Part shown: positions 1 through 6,157 of the stretch, piece after piece
Position numbering within the stretch: the stretch's first letter is position 1
How the letters are laid out: the number at the start of each line of letters is the position of its first letter
DNA from: Caldifarciminota bacterium
Lineage (GTDB): Bacteria; Hydrothermota; Tepidihabitantia; SM23-42
Reading direction: 5' to 3'
DNA length: 10,056 nucleotides
Assembly: GCA_023128195.1 (NCBI GenBank)
Contig: JAGMEL010000100.1
Coordinates: forward strand, 1 to 10,056
The notes under the pieces: model-generated
Databases searched by the model: none
Told to the model about the DNA's origin: nothing
What the model saw: only the letters and a program-made list of their open reading frames with translations
Made by a program: the position numbers and the translations under genes

Positions 1-10
1 ACAGTAAAGG

Positions 11-1360
11 ATGAAAAAAAGTATTTCAATATATAAATTACATAGAAATGTAATTATCTTTATCCTAATCTCTTTAATTATTCTTGTTACGATTGCCTTA
101 TATTATAAGGAATTGTACCAAGAAGACAGCTATACCCATTATTTGATGGCAAAATACGCCCGGACACATAACTGGTTATTCTTAGATATCTGGGGACGAC
201 CAATACCAACAACAATTTTATCCTTTGCTGCACCTCTCGGCCTTTTTCCCACAAAAATTTTGACAATTATGATTAGCCTCTTATGTGCCATCATAACCTA
301 CCATTTAGCGCGTGCAAAAAATCTTCGATATTCTGAATATATAGTTCCATTTTTAATTTTTCAACCATATTACCTATTAATTTCAGTAAATCCACTTACT
401 GAAATAATCTTTGCGACGTTGTTAACTATAAGTCTATTATATTTAATAAACAAAAATTATGTTATCTCAACGATTATCTGCTCGGCTCTACCATTGGCGC
501 GGCCAGAAGGATTTTTCTTTCTAATTCTCTGGATGTTCATACTCATTAATAAGAAAAAATGGAAATCAATTCCATTCCTTGGCCTTGGATGCCTTATTTG
601 GAATTGTCTCGGCTTCTTACAAACTAGTGAAATAATATGGCTTTACAATAACTTCCCATGGTTAGGGCAAAAAGGTGTTTATGGCTCTGGTAGTTTTTTC
701 CATTTCCTCTTTCTGGTACCTGAAATTACTGGCATTTTATTATTATTCTTTATTATCGGTCTGATCCATTTGATAGCTGAAAAAAGACTCCTCTTCCCTA
801 TTGTATTCTTCTACTTTCTCTTACTACATACAATCTTATGGACGTTTGGTTTGTTCAAAAGTGGAGGCTATGCACGATATTTTGTTTCAATTGCACCAAT
901 TATTGCAATAATTACTATTTATGGGCTTAATATCCTATATAAATTTCTAAAAATTCCGAAAATTTCCCTGCCTGCTTTTACTGCACTTTTCATTACGAGC
1001 TCGATTTTTAGCATGTTTTCAATCCAAAAACCTTCACTCAATACTGATCATTATCTAATAAAAAACGCATATCATTATTATGCAAAAAGTCTATCCACAG
1101 AACATCCACTTATCTGCGCATCGAACTACTTTTTCTACCTTAGTAATAAAGACCGTTTCAATTATGAACACTTTCCCCTTCCTGATTTACAAAATCTACA
1201 AAAAAGTATCCATAACACAATTGTAATTTGGGATTCAAAATTTTTTGCTAAAGAATGCGGAATAAGCAAAGAGCAAATTTTGGATCTCGGTTATCAAAAA
1301 GTAAAATTTTTTGTTAGTCAAAATCCTTTTTATGAAGTAGCAATCTTCACCAAACCATAG
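11..1360 (+). CDS. Polytopic membrane protein, probable GT-C fold glycosyltransferase
   Basis: The 449-residue protein is mostly hydrophobic helices. A signal-anchor-like helix (about 14-31) is followed by a short acidic loop with Glu38-Asp39 (QEDSYTHY), then many membrane segments to about residue 335 and a soluble C-terminal domain of about 110 residues. An acidic motif in the first extracytoplasmic loop, a later ARPEG motif (163-167) and a small C-terminal globular domain are typical of GT-C glycosyltransferases, which use lipid-linked sugar donors. By inference it transfers a sugar from a polyprenyl-phosphate donor to a lipid or protein on the outer face of the inner membrane; neither donor nor acceptor can be read from the sequence. 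The ATG at 11 is the first possible start because an in-frame TAA lies at 5-7. An AGG touches the ATG, too close to be a good ribosome site. It is separated from the polyamine gene by a promoter, so the two are probably not functionally linked. Confidence 0.6.
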   Translation: MKKSISIYKLHRNVIIFILISLIILVTIALYYKELYQEDSYTHYLMAKYARTHNWLFLDIWGRPIPTTILSFAAPLGLFPTKILTIMISLLCAIITYHLARAKNLRYSEYIVPFLIFQPYYLLISVNPLTEIIFATLLTISLLYLINKNYVISTIICSALPLARPEGFFFLILWMFILINKKKWKSIPFLGLGCLIWNCLGFLQTSEIIWLYNNFPWLGQKGVYGSGSFFHFLFLVPEITGILLLFFIIGLIHLIAEKRLLFPIVFFYFLLLHTILWTFGLFKSGGYARYFVSIAPIIAIITIYGLNILYKFLKIPKISLPAFTALFITSSIFSMFSIQKPSLNTDHYLIKNAYHYYAKSLSTEHPLICASNYFFYLSNKDRFNYEHFPLPDLQNLQKSIHNTIVIWDSKFFAKECGISKEQILDLGYQKVKFFVSQNPFYEVAIFTKP

Positions 1361-1432
1361 TTCGAAATATTATAACAGGCGTGGTATTTAAAAAATGCTA
1401 ACGAGGTGTGTGATAGTTCGCCAAAAAAAATA

Positions 1433-1461
1433 TTGACTTTTAGATTTTTTTAGAATATAAT
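1433..1461 (+). promoter_or_regulatory. Consensus sigma70 promoter of the speD-speE fusion, leaderless geometry
   Basis: A TTGACT -35 box (1433-1438) and a perfect TATAAT -10 box (1456-1461) are separated by exactly 17 bases. Only five bases lie between the -10 box and the ATG at 1467. Transcription normally starts about seven bases after the -10, so the mRNA should begin at or within a base or two of the start codon, giving a leaderless message. There is no Shine-Dalgarno sequence before the ATG. The start codon itself is well supported by family alignment (see the CDS). Confidence 0.8.
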
Positions 1462-1466
1462 AACTA

Positions 1467-2576
1467 ATGAAACCAACCGGCACACATATTGTTGCTGAGT
1501 TCATTTATTGTTCAAAAAAAACCTTAAATAATAAAAAAATACTTGTGAATATCCTAAAACAGGGGCTTAAACAATTAAATATCGAGCTTATCAGTTTAAA
1601 GAGCCACCAATTCAACCCGCTCGGCGTTACTGTTATTGCTGTAGTCGGTGAGTCGCACGTAGCTATTCACACGTACCCTGAGGCACGGCATGCGTCCATA
1701 GATATATTCACGTGTTCACCCGACCACCAAAAACCAATTCAGTTATTACACTTCTTAAAAAAACGAATCAAACCAAAAACTGTCAGGGTGGTTGAGCTAC
1801 AAAGAGGAAATCCAATTACGATTAAAGAAAAAGACTGGATCACATCGTTTACCTCAAGTGGGTTCGAAGTAAAGTACCACATCAAAAAAAGACTCTTTAG
1901 CAAAAGATCAAAGTACCAGCAGATAGACATTATAGAGAACGAAAATTTTGGCACAATACTATTTCTGGATAAAGATATTCAGATTTCCGAATTCGATGCC
2001 GATATCTACAATGCCTGTTTAGTAACACCGCTTATAACAAGAAGAAAAAAATTAAAAAGGGTCGCGGTTCTGGGAGGTGGTGACGGTGGCGTCCTAAAAG
2101 AAATACTGAAATATAAACCAAAAAAGGTTTATTTGATAGATATAGACAGAGATGTAATCAAAGCGGCACAACAATATTTACCAGGTATATGTAAGAATGC
2201 TTTCAGCAAGAAGAACGTCGAAGTAATAATCGACGATGCAAATAAATTCCTTGATGTAATACGCGGGCTTGATGCGGTGATATATGATTTAACTATGCAC
2301 CCTGAGGCATTAACAAAAGTACATAGAATAGAATTTCTGAATAAGATATTCTCCAAAATAAATAAGAGTCTCAATAAAAATGGCATTGTAAGTATGCAGT
2401 GTTGTTCGGAATTTGATAAAGTAACAATGGGACTCCTCAAAAGTTTGCTGCCGAAATACTTTAAACATATCAAATTCAGCAAAACATTTATTCCTTCATT
2501 TTGTGAATACTGGGTTTTTGCAACAGCAAAAGTCAACCCCGTAGGGCGTTCGCTATCCAACGGGGTAAAAAAATAG
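1467..2576 (+). CDS. speDE: Fused AdoMet decarboxylase proenzyme and spermine-synthase-like aminopropyltransferase
   Basis: Residues 1-115 are a class 1B S-adenosylmethionine decarboxylase. ESH (62-64) gives the Glu62/Ser63 self-cleavage site that forms the pyruvoyl group. His68 (AIHTYPE) and Cys83 (DIFTC) match, position for position, the catalytic residues known from the Thermotoga enzyme, which confirms the ATG. Residues 135-355 are an aminopropyltransferase with YQ (150-151), GGGDGG (203-208) for the nucleotide substrate, and Asp274 in YDLTMHP. Together the halves would make decarboxylated AdoMet and pass its aminopropyl group to an amine, in the cytoplasm. Usual SpeE enzymes have YHE and D-S-S-D-P at the amine site; here these are YNA (181-183) and DLTMHP, as in animal spermine synthase. 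Which amine is used is therefore open. Residues from about 358 are encoded by a palindromic element and look like an added tail. The hydrolase gene begins one base after the stop. Confidence 0.92.
   Translation: MKPTGTHIVAEFIYCSKKTLNNKKILVNILKQGLKQLNIELISLKSHQFNPLGVTVIAVVGESHVAIHTYPEARHASIDIFTCSPDHQKPIQLLHFLKKRIKPKTVRVVELQRGNPITIKEKDWITSFTSSGFEVKYHIKKRLFSKRSKYQQIDIIENENFGTILFLDKDIQISEFDADIYNACLVTPLITRRKKLKRVAVLGGGDGGVLKEILKYKPKKVYLIDIDRDVIKAAQQYLPGICKNAFSKKNVEVIIDDANKFLDVIRGLDAVIYDLTMHPEALTKVHRIEFLNKIFSKINKSLNKNGIVSMQCCSEFDKVTMGLLKSLLPKYFKHIKFSKTFIPSFCEYWVFATAKVNPVGRSLSNGVKK
2536..2566. repeat. Compound palindrome inside the 3' end of the speD-speE fusion
   Basis: ACCCCGT (2536-2542) and ACGGGGT (2560-2566) are perfect inverted arms. 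Between them GG/CC (2544-2545 with 2557-2558) and a GCG/CGC pair (2546-2548 with 2551-2553) allow a second, bulged stem. It encodes roughly residues 357-367 (NPVGRSLSNGV), beyond the point where spermine synthases end. It is G+C rich compared with its surroundings. It looks like a dispersed palindromic repeat (REP-like) that inserted in the last codons. It lacks a following T tract, so it is not a standard terminator, and the next gene begins immediately after it. Confidence 0.6.
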
Positions 2577-2577
2577 A

Positions 2578-3429
2578 TTGCAAAAAATCCTTTCGAATTT
2601 TTCTAAGATGTTTTTCTTAGTTATTATTATCATTATATGCATCTATATCGGCTTTGCAACTATACTATTTTTCACGCAATCAAAGTATATCTATTATCCT
2701 AATTATCCCAGTCGTATAATCGATAATACCCCAACAGTAATCGGTCTTGAATATGAAGATATCTCATTCAAAACTGTAGACAACATAATTCTGAATGGCT
2801 GGTTTATACCGGTCAAAAATGCGCGAGGTACACTACTCTTCTGCCATGGTAATGCTGGTAATATCTCTCATCGTCTGGAATCTATTCAATTGTTCTACCA
2901 GCTTAAATTGAACACCTTTATTTTTGACTATCGTGGTTATGGACAGAGCGAAGGAAGCCCTACTGAAAAAGGCACATATTACGATGTTGAGGCTGCCTGG
3001 AAGTATTTAGTTCAAAAGAAAGAAAAAGAACCAAGTGAAATTATTGTTTTTGGCCGTTCTCTCGGAGGTTCTATTGCTGCATGGCTCGCACATAAACATA
3101 CACCCAGAACGCTTATTATAGAATCAACATTTACATCAGTTCCAGACCTTGCAGCAAATATCTATCCCTACTTTCCGGTCAGGCTATTATCGCGTTTTAA
3201 GTATAATACCACAGAATATCTTAAACAGGTAGATTGTCCAATTCTAATTATGCATAGCTGTGATGACGAAATAGTGCCGTTAAGTCATGGACGTCAATTG
3301 TATAAAATCGCAAAGGAGCCGAAGGAATTTTTAGAAATTATGGGTACTCATAACCGAAGAATTATAGAATCAAAAAGACGCTATGAAAATTGCCTCGATT
3401 CTTTTATATCCAGATATCTCGAAAATTAA
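2578..3429 (+). CDS. Membrane-anchored alpha/beta hydrolase, BEM46/ABHD13 type
   Basis: This 283-residue protein has an N-terminal hydrophobic anchor (about 11-33) preceded by lysines, then an alpha/beta hydrolase fold. HGNAGN (90-95) supplies the oxyanion region, GRSLGG (159-164) holds nucleophile Ser161, and Asp230 (CDDEIVP) with His258 (GTHNRR) complete the triad. These motifs and the length fit the BEM46/ABHD13 serine hydrolases, whose substrates are mostly unknown (esters, thioesters or lipids are plausible). The start chosen is TTG at 2578: an in-frame TAA at 2566-2568 rules out earlier starts, and this start keeps basic residues before the anchor. ATG at 2608 (Met11) is an alternative that would begin directly in the hydrophobic stretch. 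No good ribosome site precedes either; GGGG at 2562-2565 is about 12 bases from the TTG. The one-base gap suggests translational coupling to the upstream polyamine enzyme, but no metabolic link is evident. Confidence 0.85.
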   Translation: MQKILSNFSKMFFLVIIIIICIYIGFATILFFTQSKYIYYPNYPSRIIDNTPTVIGLEYEDISFKTVDNIILNGWFIPVKNARGTLLFCHGNAGNISHRLESIQLFYQLKLNTFIFDYRGYGQSEGSPTEKGTYYDVEAAWKYLVQKKEKEPSEIIVFGRSLGGSIAAWLAHKHTPRTLIIESTFTSVPDLAANIYPYFPVRLLSRFKYNTTEYLKQVDCPILIMHSCDDEIVPLSHGRQLYKIAKEPKEFLEIMGTHNRRIIESKRRYENCLDSFISRYLEN

Positions 3430-3446
3430 AAACTAAACATTTACAA

Positions 3447-3460
3447 GATCTAAAGAGATC
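3447..3460. terminator. Weak terminator-like hairpin between convergent genes
   Basis: GATCT (3447-3451) and AGATC (3456-3460) form a 5-bp stem with an AAAG loop. It sits in the 38-base spacer between the convergent hydrolase and M48 protease genes. On the + strand a T-containing run follows (ATTATTATTATTCTT). The stem is short and A+T rich, so termination strength is doubtful. Confidence 0.3.
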
Positions 3461-3467
3461 ATTATTA

Positions 3468-5141
3468 TTATTCTTCTTCCATTTCAATCAGACACTGTAA
3501 AATTTCTAGTTCATCTGGATCAAACCAGGTTATATTACAGGCAGAACATGTATCGATTTCTATATGATATGCATAGCTATAGAATTTGTGCACCATGTTT
3601 TTTCCGCATTTGGGGCATTTTCTCGGATGTAATACACTAAGGCGGATATTGAAGTGAGGATGTCTCTTCTTAGCATTTTTTCTGAGTAACTGGGCAAAAC
3701 GCTGAACCCGCTCAGTAAAGCCTTTTTCCTTACGTACAATAATCCTGGGAAGTTTCTTACCCTCAACGAGGACTCCATTGCAGAATGCACAACGCCATAC
3801 ATAGAGCCCTTCATATTCCTGAACAATCAACCACTCTCTACAATCTGGGCAGAGTCGTCTGATTCTCCAAATTGGTTCATCGCGCTTATGAAAAAAATAG
3901 TTTAACGAAGGAATCTCATTCGCAATGAAAATTTCATCAACACCTTCAATGCGTAGTTTCGTTTCTGGATCTAACCAATCAAAGGATTGCAGTTGTATAA
4001 TTGTAAATGGACCAACCCATTTGTTTTCGTGTTCAGCAAGAAATTTTAATCTTGGTTTAATCATCTCGGGTTCGATCTTGAGACCTTTATCTCTCTTTAA
4101 ATACTGGGTAATTTCCGCTAAATCGGCATGAGCAAAATCCAGAATTATCTGTAATCTTTTAACCAAAGGTGGATGTGTGGAAAATAACGTGGCAAAATAG
4201 TCTTCGTGCTCATCAAGTTTGTTATATTGAGGGTTGAGGATAAAAATAGGCGATAAATGCTCACCGCCATATCCCGCTCCACGCCAATGTGTACCGATTT
4301 TATAGAGCGCAGTTGCCAGACTTAATGGATTACGAGTCAGTCTAACTGCAGAGGCATCTGCCCGGTATTCTCGTTCTCGAGAAATGAACATATTCAGCAA
4401 CTGTCCTAATGTATCCGTAACGAACAAAAGCAACGCAACGGGAAAGGATAATAATCCCGTAGCAGTAGCATTATCTTGAGTTTGACCTTTGAATATAGAC
4501 GAGGAACGCAGTTCGGTTTTGCTTATAGCTTTATTAAAATGTGCAAGCGCTTCACTGTAGATGCTAAAAAGAGAACAGACTATGGTAGTTTGTAAACAAT
4601 CATTAGATATGATATGTGACATCTCATGAGCTACTACTGACTGAAGTTCTTCGCGGTTCAAACGGGACAATAGCCCCTCAGTTATACCAATCACATATCG
4701 GCCATTCAAATCAGCAAGAGCAAAGGCATTCATAGCACCGGTCGGCAGGATATAACGTTCAACCTTCAGCCCACCGGCTGCTGTCTCTATCTCATCAACC
4801 ACATTCTGAAATACATAGTGATATCTATCATTCTTATCAGGATATTGCGCGCCGAGTAGAAGAAGAATATTACTCACAACCTTTTTGTTAGAGTAGTACC
4901 AGTGAAGGGCTGCAGCAATGCCGGCTGTAATCAAAACAAACCATGTGTCAAAACCAAATATATTGAATTGCATATCGCCTTGATACACGGATTGTCTAAC
5001 ATGAATTAAGAATTTCACAATTATCCATATTACAAAAATCGGCACAAAATAGAAAAGAAGAAGAATCGCAAACAGAACATAGATTCGCCAGGTCTTCTCT
5101 TTCTCAATGTCCCAGAAAGTCTTAAATTCACGGATTGCCAT
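3468..5141 (-). CDS. HtpX-like M48 zinc metalloprotease with C-terminal zinc-ribbon extension
   Basis: The 557-residue protein has two N-terminal membrane helices (about 20-46 and 64-82), then an M48 protease domain. HEMSH (172-176) is the HExxH zinc site and EYRAD (258-262) holds the third ligand Glu258; FSTHPP (320-325) is a typical HtpX-family motif. A further hydrophobic stretch (about 227-250) may be a membrane hairpin, as in HtpX. HtpX enzymes degrade misfolded inner-membrane proteins from the cytoplasmic side. Ordinary HtpX is about 290-300 residues. Here about 200 more follow: a segment resembling a GYF_2 domain (about 372-412, KWVGPF), a Cys4 zinc ribbon (Cys431, 434, 451, 454) and a second, zf-TFIIB-like ribbon (Cys509, 512, 532, 535, then WFDPDELE). 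These could bind substrate or partner proteins (inference). It has its own promoter and probably forms a single-gene unit. Confidence 0.88.
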   Translation of the reverse strand: MAIREFKTFWDIEKEKTWRIYVLFAILLLFYFVPIFVIWIIVKFLIHVRQSVYQGDMQFNIFGFDTWFVLITAGIAAALHWYYSNKKVVSNILLLLGAQYPDKNDRYHYVFQNVVDEIETAAGGLKVERYILPTGAMNAFALADLNGRYVIGITEGLLSRLNREELQSVVAHEMSHIISNDCLQTTIVCSLFSIYSEALAHFNKAISKTELRSSSIFKGQTQDNATATGLLSFPVALLLFVTDTLGQLLNMFISREREYRADASAVRLTRNPLSLATALYKIGTHWRGAGYGGEHLSPIFILNPQYNKLDEHEDYFATLFSTHPPLVKRLQIILDFAHADLAEITQYLKRDKGLKIEPEMIKPRLKFLAEHENKWVGPFTIIQLQSFDWLDPETKLRIEGVDEIFIANEIPSLNYFFHKRDEPIWRIRRLCPDCREWLIVQEYEGLYVWRCAFCNGVLVEGKKLPRIIVRKEKGFTERVQRFAQLLRKNAKKRHPHFNIRLSVLHPRKCPKCGKNMVHKFYSYAYHIEIDTCSACNITWFDPDELEILQCLIEMEEE

Positions 5142-5146
5142 ATCTA

Positions 5147-5174
5147 AAAATAATCAATTAAGGATTAATGTCAA
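5147..5174 (-). promoter_or_regulatory. Promoter of the M48 protease gene, leaderless geometry
   Basis: Read on the - strand, a perfect TTGACA -35 box (5174-5169) and a TATTTT -10 box (5152-5147, four of six consensus bases) are 16 bases apart. The -10 box ends five bases before the ATG at 5141, the same distance as for the speD-speE fusion. No Shine-Dalgarno sequence is present. The transcript should start at or beside the start codon. Confidence 0.6.
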
Positions 5175-5177
5175 TCC
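5162..5177. promoter_or_regulatory. Dyad overlapping the -35 box of the M48 gene; possible operator or weak hairpin
   Basis: GGATT (5162-5166) and AATCC (5173-5177) form a perfect 5-bp inverted repeat with a 6-base centre. The centre and one arm contain the TTGACA -35 box of the protease promoter. It could be a repressor site, or a weak hairpin ending the LolA-like operon, which stops at 5184. It is short, so chance is possible. Confidence 0.25.
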
Positions 5178-5183
5178 CCGTTT

Positions 5184-5918
5184 TTACTTCCTTTCCAAAT
5201 ACGCTTTTGTAAATACTTTTGATGGGATTTTAATATCGAGTTTAATTTCTTCTAAAATCAATTCGGTAAAGGTATCCTTACGAAGCTTATTTATCATTAT
5301 GATTTTTGTAGGGTAATTTTTCTTACCTATTTTCTTAAACTCAATAATATTAACCTCTTTCATAAGTTTACCACTCTTGGCATAAAGCTCGATCTTAACA
5401 GGTATATAATTTCTTTTATCAATCCACGTCTTCCTAAAATAGTAATTTACCTCAGGCACCTTTGCAGTCAATTCTAATTTGTAACATTCTTTATTATCAA
5501 TAGTATCAATACCGATAAATTCAATTTCGTAAAGATCCTGTAGTTTTTCATTTTCAGCAACATCATCATATGAAAAATCACTACCCATCATACTCTGCCT
5601 GAGCATATGACCGGCAATCTTTATTGATTTTTCAACTGAACGTATATACATCCACATTTCATCGCCAATCTTCAAGAATCGAGTCCCCTTATCACGGGCC
5701 GGTGAAACAAATTCCATATAGGAATATTCCTTTCCCCGGGCATAACCAATAAATTCCTTTTCTCTTATTTTTCCACCAAGACTAATTAATAACTTGGCTC
5801 GGTAACTTAGTGAGCTTACTACGGTATTTTTATCCACCTGCTTAATAATCTCCAAGCCGCTCTGAGCAAAGAGCAAAGAGCATAGCGCATAGGATAATAA
5901 TATCAATTTACTTATCAT
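5184..5918 (-). CDS. LolA-like periplasmic carrier (outer membrane lipoprotein-sorting protein family)
   Basis: The 244-residue protein starts with a signal peptide (hydrophobic 4-17, likely cleaved after LFA or FAQ near 18-19). The mature part carries the signature of the LolA_like outer membrane lipoprotein-sorting family (PF17131 type): SPARDKGTRFLKIGDEMWMY (72-91), then a KIAGHML segment (100-106) and RQSMMGSDFSYDD (107-119). Length matches the family. These proteins adopt the LolA/LolB half-barrel fold and are thought to carry a lipidated cargo across the periplasm. It is the last gene of the ABC exporter operon, which supports that role. ATG at 5918 is used; GGGAG (5927-5923) lies four bases upstream and comes from the last unit of the 24-bp repeat. 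The start overlaps the stop of the repeat ORF by ATGA. Confidence 0.88.
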   Translation of the reverse strand: MISKLILLSYALCSLLFAQSGLEIIKQVDKNTVVSSLSYRAKLLISLGGKIREKEFIGYARGKEYSYMEFVSPARDKGTRFLKIGDEMWMYIRSVEKSIKIAGHMLRQSMMGSDFSYDDVAENEKLQDLYEIEFIGIDTIDNKECYKLELTAKVPEVNYYFRKTWIDKRNYIPVKIELYAKSGKLMKEVNIIEFKKIGKKNYPTKIIMINKLRKDTFTELILEEIKLDIKIPSKVFTKAYLERK

Positions 5919-6157
5919 TGTTCTCCCATTCTCCTTGTCTTCGCTTCTCCCATTCTCCTTGTCTCCGTTTCTCCCATTCTTCTTGTCTCCGTTTCTCCCA
6001 TTCTCCTTGTCTTCGCTTCTCCCATTCTCCTTGTCTCCGTTTCTCCCATTCTCCTTGTCTCCGTTTCTCCCATTCTCCTTGTCTCCGTTTCTCCCATTCT
6101 CCTTATTATCTGTGTAATCTGTGTTCTTTGTTTACTCTGTGCAATCTGTGTTTTCAT
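5915..6157 (-). CDS. Possible 80-residue repeat protein bridging permease 2 and the LolA-like gene
   Basis: The ORF begins at an ATG that overlaps the permease 2 stop (ATGA, 6157-6154) and ends with a TGA that overlaps the LolA-like start (ATGA, 5918-5915). It encodes a Thr/Gln-rich start (TQIAQ, TQITQ) followed by eight-residue repeats of the form RRMGETET or RRMGEAKT, highly charged and probably disordered. There is no signal peptide or known domain. Because the DNA repeat is 24 bases, the frame survives changes in copy number. It may be a real small protein, a translated linker that keeps ribosomes moving to the next gene, or a chance ORF in stop-free repeat DNA. Other frames across the array are also open, which weakens the case for a protein. 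Confidence 0.35.
   Translation of the reverse strand: MKTQIAQSKQRTQITQIIRRMGETETRRMGETETRRMGETETRRMGEAKTRRMGETETRRMGETETRRMGEAKTRRMGEQ
5921..6104. repeat. 24-bp minisatellite, seven full copies plus 16 bases
   Basis: Units start at 5921, 5945, 5969, 5993, 6017, 6041 and 6065, with a partial unit at 6089-6104. On the + strand each begins TTCTCCCATTCTCCTTGTCT and ends TCGC (units 1 and 4) or CCGT (units 2, 3, 5, 6, 7). Unit 3 has one further change (CTCC to CTTC), silent in the bridging ORF. The order A-B-B', A-B-B, B hints at a 72-bp higher-order duplication. There are no unique spacers, so it is not a CRISPR. On the operon mRNA each unit reads AAGGAGAATGGGAG, with ribosome-site-like purine runs. 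Confidence 0.95.
6109..6152. repeat. Two direct copies of a 17-base ACACAGATT-type motif
   Basis: TCTGTGTAATCTGTGTT (6109-6125) and TCTGTGCAATCTGTGTT (6136-6152) differ at one base and are 27 bases apart. On the - strand they read AACACAGATTRCACAGA. They fill the space between the permease 2 stop and the minisatellite, and the 27-base period keeps the frame of the bridging ORF. Similar ACACAGATT-rich filler is, from memory, common between genes in many bacteria; its function is unknown. Confidence 0.75.

Noticed and set aside
1379..1422. GGCG (1379-1382) and CGCC (1419-1422) as a terminator after the GT-C gene
   Set aside because: The stem is four bases with a loop of more than 30, and it is followed by A rather than T on the + strand.
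2129..2560. 143-codon frame on the - strand opposite the aminopropyltransferase
   Set aside because: It is a shadow of the clearly coding + strand frame; the translation shows no domain.
5921..6104. CRISPR array
   Set aside because: Units are directly adjacent with no unique spacers, and no cas genes are present.
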